Shown piece by piece: positions 45,230 to 55,799 of a stretch of 64,000 bases of DNA. The notes under the pieces were generated by a model. It had not been told where the DNA came from and searched no databases. It worked only from the letters and a program-made list of their open reading frames with translations. This DNA is from Beta vulgaris subsp. vulgaris. Lineage: Eukaryota; Streptophyta; Magnoliopsida; Caryophyllales; Amaranthaceae. Both the position numbers and the translations under genes were made by a program. The stretch covers positions 41,080,035-41,144,034 of the forward strand of contig NC_079209.1 of NCBI RefSeq assembly GCF_026745355.1, read 5' to 3'. Position 1 is the stretch's first letter. Each line of letters opens with the position of its first letter.

Positions 45230-48130
45230 GTCCTGAATATAAAGAACCTAATTCAGAATACATGAACAGATTATAAGGTAAGAAAATGTGAGGTAATTCA
45301 ATCAAATCACATACCTGTAAGGCTTGGCTAGTTATTGTTTGTGAAGGTTGTGAACCCTTCTCTTGTTGTGACTGACTGAATGAGTAGTCTTGGCTGAATG
45401 AATATATTGTTTGCTCACCCTCATAATCTGAATAATATGCTACTCTTCTTTGTGGGATTGTGTGATTGATTGGTTGACTTGGTGGTTGACTTGGTGGTTG
45501 ACTTGGGGCTTGACTTGGTGGTTGTTGTGGTGGTTGTTGTGGTGGGTGTTGTGGTGGCTGCTGTGGTGGTTGGGGTTGGAGAGTAGCAACTCTTTGGTAG
45601 CCACTTGGGTAGGTGTATACCCTACACCTCTATGGTGCATGGGTACATTAGTGCTCCCACTCTGTGCAAAGACTCTGTATGTACATTCTTGCAACCTCTT
45701 TTGTTATGCCCTTGAAGACCACATAGGCTGCATATCATTAATAAGCCTGTTCTTTTCAATTTCCCCGTAATTGTAACTTCTCCAACTGTCTTCCTTCTCT
45801 TCATTTGGCGCCTGTTGTTCACTTTCTTGAGTTTTGGTGCAATGACCAAAGTTTCTGAACTAGGCCACTCTTCTGCTCCATTTAGAGGCTCCAACAAGTA
45901 GTCATATGCCTTCAAATACACTTCTTTTGTGAAGAATTGGTTAACATAATGTTCTGGTTGGTCAACTTTGTTCCAAATTGCAACCACTGCATGTTTGCAT
46001 GGAATCCCATTGATTTGCCATCCATTACAGCTGCAAGTTCTGGCTTCCAAATTGACAACATATTTTGTTTATGTTGCCCCTTCCCTCACCCCATAACAGA
46101 ACCCCCCATCCCAGAGTCCATTCCATCCCCTAGCACCAATCTTGTGCTTCTCAACTTGCTGTTGTATTCTTGGACACAACAACATCTCTTTCTTACCTAT
46201 TTCATCCCTCTTCTTGTGAAGCCTCTCCATTAACCCCTCCCTGATGTCTCCAACATAGTTATGAGAGGTTTATGCCTTGAGTTCAATATGTAGGCATTGA
46301 AAACCTCACTCATGTTGTTATCCACACTATCACAACAAGACAAAGGAGTGTAGAAGGCTCTACACCATTTCTTGTAGTTCCTATTTAGGAGATCATCAGC
46401 AGCTGCAGTAGATATTATCCTCATCTTTTCTATGTTAACAAAAATTCATTTTCTGTTGTATTGCCATGATCCAGAACAGCTTCCTATACTCTAGACCACC
46501 ACCAAACACCCCTCTGAAGTTACAGTACACACGCCTTGCACATACCCTTATCTCAGCTTGGGGAAACATATCTGACACAGCTCTCAATAAACCTTCTGCT
46601 GATCAGACATGAAAGTGTAACCAGCACCTTCATTTGATCTCAAATCCTCCCCTAAAAGTGTCAAAAACCATGTCCAACTAGAAATAGATTCAACCTCTAC
46701 TACTGCCCATGCAATTGGGAACATTTGGTTGTTCCCATCTCTCCAACAGCAACTAAAAGTTGTCCACCATAGGGTCCTTTTAAGAAACAACCATCAAGAG
46801 ATATAAAAGGCCTACATCCAGCTAAGAACCCCTTTTTCAGTGCCTCAAAACAAATGTAATTCTTTCAAAAACATTTCCATCCATCTTAATTATGACTGTA
46901 TTTCCCGGTTACTTCTTTGTATCTCTGCAGCATACCTTGGCAGCAAGGTATATTGCTCCATATACTCCCCTACAATCAAACTTTGCCCCCTCCTCCTAGC
47001 TCTGTATGCTACAACTCTGCTCACCTTAATCCCCCACTCTAGCCAGACTGTCTCTATTATATCTTGTAGCCTCATGTAAGGATTTATTTTGAACTTCTCT
47101 TGTAATTTTTAGCAATCCAAGAAGCTCTCATGTATTTTTTTTTAGGGGCTCTTCCACAAGTGTGATTGGGCACCAAAGTTTTCACCATAAAGTTTCTCTT
47201 ACTTCTCCAATGAAGCCCAAATTCTCCAAGGACATCCTTTATCCTTGTTGATGCATCTAGCCCTACCCTGTTGGGGTCATTCCTATGAATGGTAGTTCTC
47301 TCCCAATCTCAATTAGTAGATAATGCTTTTCTGAAAGTCTTTGCATTTTAAATGTTGACCTACAAAAAACTTACATCAACTCCAACATCCCCTCCATCTA
47401 CCCCTTTGCTGAACTGGGTGTTTTTGTTTGAAGGTGCAGCTTCTAAGTACCCATACTCCTCATCTTCATCTTCACTAGGAGTGTCAAGATCACTATCCCC
47501 TTCAAAGTCACCTCCAAACAAATTCTCACATAAGCCCTTACTTGCAGATACTCCCTTTAACATCTCTATTTTCTCATAAGACTGTTGTTTTTTCTAGTCA
47601 TCACTCACTTTGGTCCTAGCATTAACAAATTCATCATCATCCTCGTATGTGCCTTCTGTATCATAATCGATATCTACATGGGTATCATGTCTAGTATGGC
47701 CAGTATTTTCAGGAGACCAATGCCTCATCCATCACACAACACAATTGCACTAAGGACCCTTCACCACACTGACTTGACCCAACTCCTTCCATCCATTACC
47801 CACCCCAAATGGCCTAACCATTGCATTTTCTGTGTACACAGGTACAAGCTTGTATTGTAAAAACTTTGCTAAGAATGGATCAAATAATTGCTTCGCATAG
47901 GCTAAGAACCTAATACCAGTACTAAAGTCTTTCCTAGGATCAACAAAATGAAGCTTAATGATGTTATTGTAACTTAAGTTTTCTCTGATTTGTTTTACTT
48001 ATGAAACATCAACATTATCAGGTAAGTTTTCAAACACACTTACTTGACCACCATCGTATCTAATGTCACCATTAACAAACCATTCTCCACCATGGTGCAC
48101 AATAATGCAAGGTTTTAGTTCCATAGAATC
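45230..48130 (-). pseudogene. MuDR-type MULE transposase (broken)
   Basis: Read from 48130 downwards across frames. First is an N-terminal PB1-like/PMD region (KPCIIVHHGGEWFVNGDIRY). An acidic stretch follows (47563-47360; SDLDTPSEDEDEEYGY), then a DNA-binding region (about 47350-47100). The transposase core has ISLDGCFLKGPYGGQLLVAV (first Asp), GNNQMFPIAWAVVEVES and YTFMSDQQK (second Asp), and NNMSEVFNAYILNSR (catalytic Glu region). A SWIM zinc finger follows (CSCNGWQINGIPCKHAV, about 46035-45983), then a zinc knuckle (CSLCGLQGHNKRGC) and a Pro/Gln-rich tail (45600-45440). Frameshifts near 46740, 46590, 46430 and 45680, plus stops, abolish function. The last CAG/GTATGT near 45314 suggests a further 3' exon. 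Confidence 0.88.
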
Positions 48131-48500
48131 TGTCATATAAACATTTATATACTAAATTAAGTGCAAGGAATGGTGAAACAATGATATTGTAGAATCCATA
48201 TATACCATTCATATATAATTAAAGAGTAAATAGTATATAGCATTCATTCATACAAAATTTGGCAGGCTCCAACCAATTAACAAACCAACAAACTTAAGTT
48301 TTTTGGAGCTTGCATTCATATCAACCACAAAAATAAATCTGTCATAGCAGTGACAACCACCCTAAATAAAGTCAGTGGCTGTCACATTCTCCCCTTCCTA
48401 CAGCTATGACAGAGGCAAAAAAATCTAAAACCCACCCAAAAAAAGCAAAAAAACTAACTTTCTTCCTTTTTAATCCTCCTTGAACAACCATGGGAACCCA

Positions 48501-48773
48501 TTAAAGTACGCCATCATGTCCTTGTTGATCCAAGCAAGCATGGAGGTCCCTCCCATTGCTGAAGATTATATCATCCAATATCCACTTCTCAGTGTGCCTA
48601 CGATCGCTAAGCCAGAAACTACTATCATAAGATCTGAGTCTCCACCACAGCCTCCATTTTTTACAGGTTTGCTCAATCTTGATCTGATCCTCCCACCTTA
48701 GCCTAGTGAATATGTGGGTCACTAGGACGTCTTGGTTCGAACATAGAGGGTGTGCATGGCGTAAAGCTTCCAT
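48501..48773 (-). pseudogene. F-box-like fragment inside the MULE
   Basis: An open stretch upstream of the transposase reads CSNQDVLVTHIFTRLRWEDQ followed by IKIEQTCKKWRLW. The spacing of hydrophobic residues and the final KKW resembles an F-box, the adaptor motif of SCF ubiquitin ligases. No downstream substrate-binding repeats are visible. It may be captured host sequence or an N-terminal exon of the element. The assignment rests on one short motif. Confidence 0.4.
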
Positions 48774-49452
48774 ACCTACTCATTTACAAAAAAAAATTAA
48801 TTAAGTTTCACTTAACCCTAATTTTTATAAATTATACTTTAACTTTAACAACTAAACTTCAAACACAATTAACACCCACACAATGTTACTTCTGCAAAAC
48901 CCAAACCCCAATTACGAAAAAAAATAATTTACTAACTTTACCCTGATTATCAAACCCTAAGTTTCATTAACATTAAACAAACAAATTCAACAAAAAACAA
49001 CTTAAACTAGTTCCAAAAATCGCCTTTTTAAACAAGAAAGGAAAAAAAACATTACTTTTTACTCCAGCTACGCACAACAACCAAAAAGGTAACCAAAAAG
49101 TACTAAAAAGGAAAATAAAAGACATAAATGAAGATCTGTAAAAAAATGGAGTAAATGAAGAAGAATATACCGTCTGCAGAGTCTCAGTTATTCTTGGGAA
49201 TTTTGGTGGTGGTGGTACTGGCCACATACTATGTTTAAAAATGGAGTAAATGAAGAGAAATTGATAAATGAAGAGGACAAGGGTGTGCAATAGAAATAAG
49301 GACAATGAAAGAAGAGAGAAGACATAGAATTGATAATAAAAGCCACCAAATAAACCGCCTAAATAAATTTAATCATTAGGTGGTGTTTCATGTGGCACAC
49401 ACGCCTAGGAATATGCACCAAACGGCGCATTTGAGAGAAATTCTCCATAAAG

Positions 49453-49554
49453 TAACGTCCGTCCAATTTGAGTACTCTAACTGGAACTTTTGAAAGTTCA
49501 GTACCCTAACTGAAACTTTTTTCAAAGTTCAGTACCCTCAAGTACCCTTAACTC
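49453..49554 (-). repeat. MULE right terminal inverted repeat
   Basis: Reverse complement of 44164-44265 with few differences. CATATACTAT follows directly. Confidence 0.93.
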
Positions 49555-49564
49555 CATATACTAT

Positions 49565-49930
49565 AGTTTTAACCACTAGGCTAAGTTGTATTTAGTGCTA
49601 TTATCATAAAGTAACATATTAATAAATGAAATTTTTTTCTTACCCGGGGTATAGCCCAGGCCTAATAACTAGCTAGTTTGAAATTATAATATGCAACCTA
49701 CCCATAGGTGTATGTATTGTGTATCAATGTGTATATACGTTACAGTCTCCACTCATGTATGCTTTTTTACAAGAGGTTGAGCCGTTGAGGTAGTGGAGTA
49801 GTGGCAACGCTTTCCACCTCACATCACTAATCTTTAAGGATCAAACTTCGTGGGACCCATATGAGGAATTCTCCTTATTTCCCCTCAACTGAGTCCCCTT
49901 CCTCTTACTAAAAAAATTTATACTTCATGC
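49565..49930. other. No recognised gene
   Basis: AT-rich spacer between the MULE and the foldback element. Confidence 0.4.
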
Positions 49931-49938
49931 TTTTTTAT

Positions 49939-50648
49939 GGGCATTACTATTTACCGCCCGTATTTACTTAAAATCACTCGTATTTTTTTCAAAATTTTCC
50001 TAAACTACCCCTCACTCACACACACTCTCTCTCTCTCCTCCTCTCACTCTCATTCTCACTTTCTCTCACCTCACCCCAACCACCACGGACAACCACTACC
50101 ACCACCACCGAAACCACCACCACACCGGGACCACCATCACAGGAACCACCACCACACCGGAACCACCACCAACACCGAAACTACCCCGATTTTTTTTTTT
50201 GAAAAATGACACAGAGGAAACGAAATAAATTTTCGTTTCCTCCATGGAGGAAACAAAGCAGATTTTCATTTCCTCCATGGAGGAAATGAAGCAGATTTTC
50301 GTTTCCTCCATGCAGGAAACGAAATGAATTTTTGTTTCCTCCATAGAGGAAAAGAAAATTAATTTCGTTTCCTCTGTGTCATTTTTCAAAAAAAAAATTG
50401 CGGTTGTGGTTTCGGTGTGGTGGTGGTTCCGGTGTGGTGGTGATTTCGGTGGTGGTGGTTCTGGTGTGGTGGTGGTTTCGGTGGTGGTGGTTCCTATGGT
50501 GGTGGTTGAAGTGAGGTGAAAGAAAGTGAGAATGAGAGTGAGAGGAGGGGAGAGAGAGTGTGTGAATATACATAGGGGGTAATTTAGGAAAATTTTTTAA
50601 AAAATAGGGGTGATTTTTAGTAAATACGAACGGTAAATAGCGAATAGG
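49939..50648. mobile_element. Foldback-type MITE, 710 bp, hairpin along its whole length
   Basis: Two arms of about 270 bases (49939-50205 and about 50385-50648) are inverted copies: ACTATTTACCG..CGTATTTACT at the edges, then CT-rich and CCACCACC-rich stretches. The arms meet in a centre with perfect small palindromes such as TTTCCTCCATGGAGGAAA. GAAAAATGACACAGAGGAAA and its complement bound the centre. A possible 8-base duplication TTTTTTAT flanks it (49931-49938, 50649-50656), but it is low complexity and the outermost 8 bases of the arms do not pair, so the edges are approximate. His/Pro- or Thr-rich open frames inside are artefacts. Confidence 0.8.
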
Positions 50649-50726
50649 TTTTTTATATATGTAAGAAGAATTAGGAAGAATCAAAATTAGGAGACTATTC
50701 GCACAAGTGAAACTCCTAATATATCG

Positions 50727-51797
50727 TTTTTTTTCTAATTAAGAAATAAGATAGCACCAAAGACACCATACACCTAAAGTGAGCTCAAAAGCCACTCACC
50801 ACAACACGCCTGGACATGCCCAGGAATTAGAGCCTCTCAATCCAACATTTATCTCTATCTGTTATCTTTGCACTAATGATTTGTATAATCCTATGTTTTA
50901 CAGTATATTTAATCTCATCTATAGTATGATCCATAGTGTGCACTTTACCTTCCCAAAAAGCTAAGTTTTCGTCTTTCCAAATCATATACACCGTAGCTAT
51001 CACAACAACAATACCGACTTTCCTTATGAAACCAGAGCCCTTATATCTGCTATTCAGCCACCTGCAGAACTGCATTAAGCTCCTACCCTGCCATTTAATG
51101 TCAATCCAGCTCATAATAGCTTGGATGCATCTGCTACTAAAAATACACCCAAAGAATAGGTGACTAAGATCTTTATCTTGATGCATACAGAGATAACATC
51201 TTGCATCTGCATAAACACATATTTGCATGAGCCTCTTCTTAGTCTTCAATCTGTCTTGAAGAGCCAACCACATAATAAATCGATGTTTGGGAATAGAGAA
51301 TCAATTCCAAACATATTTGCTCCACTAAACTGGATTAGTACTTGCACGCATGGTCTTGTAAAGCTTCTTAATACTAAAATTCAAATCTTGCAGCCACCGA
51401 CTCCCTTGCATTCTCAGATTCATATCATTCTTGGCTCTACACACATACCTCCATGCCCAACTAGAAGCACTAAGAGCTTCATAAGATCCCCAATTTGATC
51501 CTTTCATGTAAATGTTGTTAACCCATTTTACCTAGAGAGTTTCTTTGCCCTGAGCAATATGCCATGTCAGAGCACAACTGGTGAATAGTGTTTTATTGAG
51601 TATCCATGTCTATTGGGGGGAAATTTTCAGCATTCCCAAATCTGTGTTGAAGGAGGTTAACTCAATTTGTAGGTGCTTTCTCTGGTCAGGCACTCACAAT
51701 GATACTAAGCCAAGTTATGTTGCTTGAGCTAGTATTTGTAGAACAAAAGATGCAGGGGGGGCTTGGTTTCAGGGATATAGATTTATGGAACCTTGTT
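50727..51797 (-). mobile_element. LINE insertion with inverted 5' segment
   Basis: On the minus strand, 51600 down to 50827 encodes a LINE C-terminal stretch: LFTSCALTWHIAQGKETL, VKWVNNIYMKGSNWGSYEAL, and the zinc-binding domain with RLKTKKRL and CYLCMHQDKDLSHLFFGC. It runs into an A-tail seen as T8 at 50727-50734. Directly beyond, 51605-51795 encodes the immediately preceding LINE segment on the plus strand: YWGEIFSIPKSVLKEVNSIC, then GYRFMEP or, one frame over, RDIDLWN. The two blocks join end to end in opposite orientation as expected from twin priming. Stops are present in both. The 3' edge is taken at the T-run and no solid target duplication was identified. Confidence 0.7.
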
Positions 51798-52029
51798 GCT
51801 GTTTTTATCCTAATGTAATGTTCACAAGAATAGTACGTAAGGCAGAATTACTACAAGTATTTATACGAAAACAACTTATAGTTAAGTGGCCCACATTAGT
51901 ATTCCAATTTGCTGCTTCATTCGTTTATTTGCCTTTGTGTGATGTATCTGATACGCCAACTGTTAAAGGATTTGAAAAGTGTTTTGATGTCTTCAATGAG
52001 GTGTACTATTTGCCATGGGGGAACCAAAG

Positions 52030-52190
52030 ACCTTGAACAGTATTCACAACAAGCAAGTTGTCGCTTTCTATTTGTAGATTTTGGATTTTATCTTGAATGG
52101 TTAGGAAGAAACCTTGATGTAGAGTTGTTGCCTGTATAATGAAGACTTGAGTGTTGCCCATATCGTAGGTAGAAGCTTTATAAAATGGTG
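52030..52190 (-). pseudogene. LINE RNase H remnant
   Basis: The minus-strand translation contains TTLHQGFFLTIQDKIQNLQI followed by ESDNLLVVNTVQG, the E-D core region of an RNase H-like domain in plant LINEs. A short isolated fragment. Confidence 0.5.
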
Positions 52191-52535
52191 AGTGTTGCCC
52201 ATATCCGATCCGATTTTTTATATTTCGGATCAGATATCCAGAAATTTTCATTTTCGTCTGAAAATATCTGAAACATGAGATTTTTTTTTTTGGATTTTTC
52301 GGATATATTTGGATATCCGATCCGAAATATAAGAAGATATCTGTTTCAAAGGCTGGATATCCGACAATCCGATCTGAAACTTACTTTATGAACTTTTCCT
52401 TTGAAAAATTCAATTTTTGAGTTTTCGGGTATCCGATTTTTTTGGATCGGATTCAGGTCGCATTTTTCCCGATCTGAAATTTTTGGATATCCGAAATTTC
52501 GAATCAGATCGAATATCCGAAACGAACACCCCTAA
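52190..52535. repeat. GGATATCCGA-rich element
   Basis: Variants of the palindrome GGATATCC and of CGGATCGGAT recur throughout, and the block ends CGAACACCCCTA. In plants, TAGGGGTGTTCG is a common end of hAT-type miniature elements built from such motifs. That class is recalled knowledge and the left end is not clear here. Confidence 0.55.
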
Positions 52536-52583
52536 ATTGCACACCTATAGTTAACATTGTAGCCACTTCACATATAAGGTTAA

Positions 52584-53171
52584 CTAGAATTTTTTGCACG
52601 CGATGCGTGCTTGAATTTTTTTTTAAAACGAAAACTCAATTTTCTTCGTCATAAGAGTCAAAATTTGAACATTAGACATACGAAGTATAATTATTTTTAG
52701 TTGCAAAATTTGATTAGTTTAGTTTCTATCACTTAAGTCTCTCACCATTCTTTTTGTTTTTTTGTTTTTTTTTGTTTTTACTTTTCAAAGTTAAATTCTA
52801 TGAACAAAATAGAAATTTTATTGAATTTATTTATGATTTCTAATATTATAATTTTTTAGTTGATTTTTGAATTAAGTACAGTACTTCATAAAGTGTAAAG
52901 AAAGTAGACACTTTGATTTCAAGTCAATTTTTTCATAAGTTGTAGTAAGTTTTTGCAAAGTTTCCTCATTTTAGTGATTTGCATAATATAAATTATGCAA
53001 TTTTATGATTTTAGTTGACTTGTGAGTGATTGTTATAATTATATTTTTGATATTTTTGTTTGAAGCCCCCTTTGATTTGTAAGTGAATTTGTAATTTAGA
53101 ATGGGAAGGAGGTAACCACAGTCTCTTCATTCGGGGACACCATAGTCCCCCTTTCCCTTATATAATAGAGA
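52584..53171 (-). mobile_element. Short non-autonomous Helitron
   Basis: On the minus strand the element starts TCTCTATTATATAAGGGAAA (53171), preceded by A. It ends with the hairpin GCACGC-ATC-GCGTGC (52610-52596), a short A-rich spacer and CTAG (52587-52584), followed by T. TC start, hairpin just before CTAG, and insertion between A and T are the Helitron hallmarks. The 588-base body has no coding capacity. Confidence 0.8.
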
Positions 53172-53759
53172 TATGTTACTTTAATTCTTGAATGATATTT
53201 TACATAAACCTTTTTACCTTGATAATTAATCGCTATATATATAATAGAAAAAAATAGGTCCAAATATATGTAAAAGTTTCATTATATATAGAAACCTATA
53301 AAAAGTAAATAATTTTTTTCCTTGTCTAACTTCTAAATTCTGATTTCACTACAAATACACCTCTATTTTTTTTATCATGACCCACCATTAATTGTGAATG
53401 GTTTTTGAGAATAGTGATTTGTAAGTAAATTTTTGTAAATGTTTTAGTATGTATTGACGTTCTAGGTTATTAGCTAGTTTTAGTTTGTATGTTAATTTTA
53501 AGTTTTAATAAAGTTTTTATATTATTTGAGTTATTTGTGTGATTTTTATAACGTGATTTTCTAAATTGTATGGGTGAATTGTAAAGTTTCTTCTTTTAAG
53601 TGATTTGTGAGTGAGTGTTGTAAATTTATTTTCGGTAGTTTTATTTGAGTGCCAATTTTGATTTTGACAATCCTTTTGTAATTTAGAAAGGGAAGGGGGG
53701 CAAAATAGGCGTTTCAAAAGAGGACACCATTGCTCCCCCCTTCCCTTATATAATAGAGA
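53172..53759 (-). mobile_element. Second Helitron 5' half, same family, no own 3' end
   Basis: A second TCTCTATTATATAAGGGAAG start (53759), preceded by A, lies exactly 588 bases upstream of the first. The segment resembles the first copy over its first 100-200 bases on the minus strand. No hairpin-CTAG was found before 53171. The 53759 start therefore either uses the 3' end at 52584 (a 1176-base element) or lost its own. Confidence 0.6.
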
Positions 53760-54524
53760 TTATTGTATTTTGAAGTAACTAATTAATATTTTAGGGGTTA
53801 CTTATTACTATAGTCGGGGATACTGATAATTGTTGGGGTTACTTATTTTAGGAGATACTTCATCCATCTAATAAGGTTACTTATATTTTTTGGAGTTACT
53901 TATATTTTTTTGGGTTACCTGCAATTGTTAAGGGTCTTGTAAATGAAAGTGTTACTGATGTCTTAGTATAGTTAGTTTGTCTTTTATGAACGCATCTACA
54001 TGGTTGTTCCCCATGCAACGAGCAACACAAAAGATTTGTTGCGATTTTTAGGTTTAACTTATTATGCGCCAAAACAAGATAAAATCAATTTTTTCCTTTT
54101 AATTATTTTAATAGTAAGAAAAAGGATCCTATCTAGACCTGAACCCGCATGATGTTCTTAGTCTAGCATATGCGGGCCAGACACTTGAGAGTAGGGGAAA
54201 AGTAAGGGGAATCCCTACTCGGCTACTCCCAAGTATCTCCATTGAGAAGAATGACCTTATGACCTTAAGTTACAAGACAAATCTCCAACAAACTACACCA
54301 AGTAAGCTTGGTATCAAAATTTTCCAATAATTTATTGTAAGTTTGTGCCACCTTAAATTTGTTGTTTTTTTTCCTCCAAACAAACAATATTTTATGTTAA
54401 CAATTTGATTATCATTTTTATTAAAGTAGATCAATTTGTTTACCCACTCCTGAATGTTTAAACCACTTGTGTCCTGTGACATTTACACTATGTATATGTA
54501 GTTCTACAAACAAACATACTAATT
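53760..54524. other. No recognised gene
   Basis: Contains several irregular copies of GGGTTACTTAT between 53800 and 53930. Nothing coding was seen. Confidence 0.4.
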
Positions 54525-54536
54525 AATAATACAAAG

Positions 54537-54716
54537 TATCAAACAAGGTTCGATCTAGTAGTAAAGGTTTAGTCTCATGACTTTAATGTTATAGGATCAA
54601 ATCTCACTAGGGGCTTTTCCCCTCTCTTCAAAGAGTCTAATCTGTAAATTTGACTGGTTATACTTAAGCGAGGTACTTATTCAGGGTCCTTTATCTTACC
54701 AACATAAAAAAAAAAA
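54537..54716 (+). mobile_element. tRNA-derived SINE with 12-bp target duplication
   Basis: About 180 bases. GGTTCGATCTAGTAGTAAAG lies near the start, a diverged pol III box B-like ATAGGATCAAATCTC follows about 55 bases in, and it ends in an A-run (54706-54718). The duplication AATAATACAAAG flanks it exactly (54525-54536 and 54717-54728). Size, tail and duplication fit a plant SINE. Assignment to a named family was not possible. Confidence 0.82.
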
Positions 54717-54728
54717 AATAATACAAAG

Positions 54729-55527
54729 CAAAATCTGCAATTCATCAGAAATACGAAGTAAAGTGGGAGGAACATGTTTAAAGAAACAAAAAAGTTTGGT
54801 AAGAAGAAAAAGAGATGGAGGCGAAAGAGGATGAAATAAAAGAATAGGACAGTGCATCCTAAACAACTAAACTTATCAAATCAAATTGGTTAAAGCTTGG
54901 CTTGCAAATGTCATTAAAAAGGCTACACCACCTTATTATTATTATACTAATTATATTTATCCTTTACAAAACCGTGCGATTTGTATGTGACATCAATTAT
55001 TAAGTCTGCTTTTGGAACTTGACTATTTTATTATTAATTAGGTTTCTAACTTACTCTTTATAGAAATTTTTTTCATGATGGGTGATACATACTTAGCTTG
55101 ATTGACAGCCTTTGTTGTAGTAATTAGATTGTTTTATCAGTAGTTACTCTAGTTGTCCTGTTGCTATAGTTTGTCCCATCATACTAACTTAATTAATCAG
55201 CTGCGAATAGAAACAACAAGATAATCAATCAATCTTTAGAATGTAGTACATGTAGTTAGGATTGAGAATTAACTAAATATGATCATTGAAAATAATGCCT
55301 CACCAGGAATGTACTGTAGAATATTTCATCCAAGTCGTTGTGGGAGTCAAAACTAAAAATTGACGGAGGAAGAGAGAAAGCGTTAAATTATAGGACTAGC
55401 AAACTTTCAAATATATTCTCAATTCTCATTTTTCAAATGTTATCTTAGCTAGTCAAGTTTCAGATCTTTTGGTTTTTCCCTTTGTATTTGATCGTTCGGG
55501 TTTTATTAGGAGACATCAATTAACATT
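54729..55527. other. No recognised gene
   Basis: AT-rich, and both strands are closed by frequent stops. Confidence 0.45.
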
Positions 55528-55680
55528 AAGGCTTGTTCTCCCCAACTTATGTTCAGTTCAAATTTAGTTCAGTTCAGTTCAGTTCAGCTTCGGACAATAC
55601 TTTTATCCTCACATATCACTATTCATTTCAGTTCAGTTCAATTCAGTTCAGTTCAGTTCAGTTCAGCTGTTTTATGATTC
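55528..55680. repeat. TTCAGTTCAG-rich patch
   Basis: Starts GGCTTGTTCTCCCCAACTT, then runs of TTCAG interrupted by about 50 bases of unique sequence. It is related in inverted orientation to 405-515. Confidence 0.7.
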
Positions 55681-55799
55681 ATTGTTTATTAATCAACCAT
55701 CACTTCATTTCATATATACTATTTTTTTTGAAATTTTTTTAAGAATATAACAATCTTTGGGCGGTTTGCTCAAAATAGGTCAGACTTTGGATAAACTTT

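Larger units (their letters stand above)
44164..49554 (-). mobile_element. Mutator-like element (MULE), 5.4 kb, complete ends
   Basis: Inverted ends of about 102 bases (44164-44265 and 49453-49554) start GAGTTAAGGGTACTTGAGG and differ at only a handful of places. An exact 10-base duplication CATATACTAT flanks the element (44154-44163 and 49555-49564). Inside are a MuDR-type transposase on the minus strand, a GRF-type zinc-finger remnant on the plus strand near the left end, and an F-box-like remnant near the right end. The inverted ends contain short internal repeats of AGGGTACTGAACTTT. The ends look intact while the transposase is broken, so it could be moved only by a related enzyme. Confidence 0.93.

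Noticed and set aside
45450..45770. Trp/Leu-rich plus-strand frame
   Set aside because: Complement of the Pro/Gln-rich tail of the MULE transposase.
49937..50684. His/Pro- and Thr-rich frames on both strands
   Set aside because: Both come from the two arms of the foldback element and are the same sequence read from either end.
52006..52251. 81-codon minus-strand frame as a gene
   Set aside because: Only its middle matches a LINE RNase H segment, and the ends run into the GGATATCCGA repeat.
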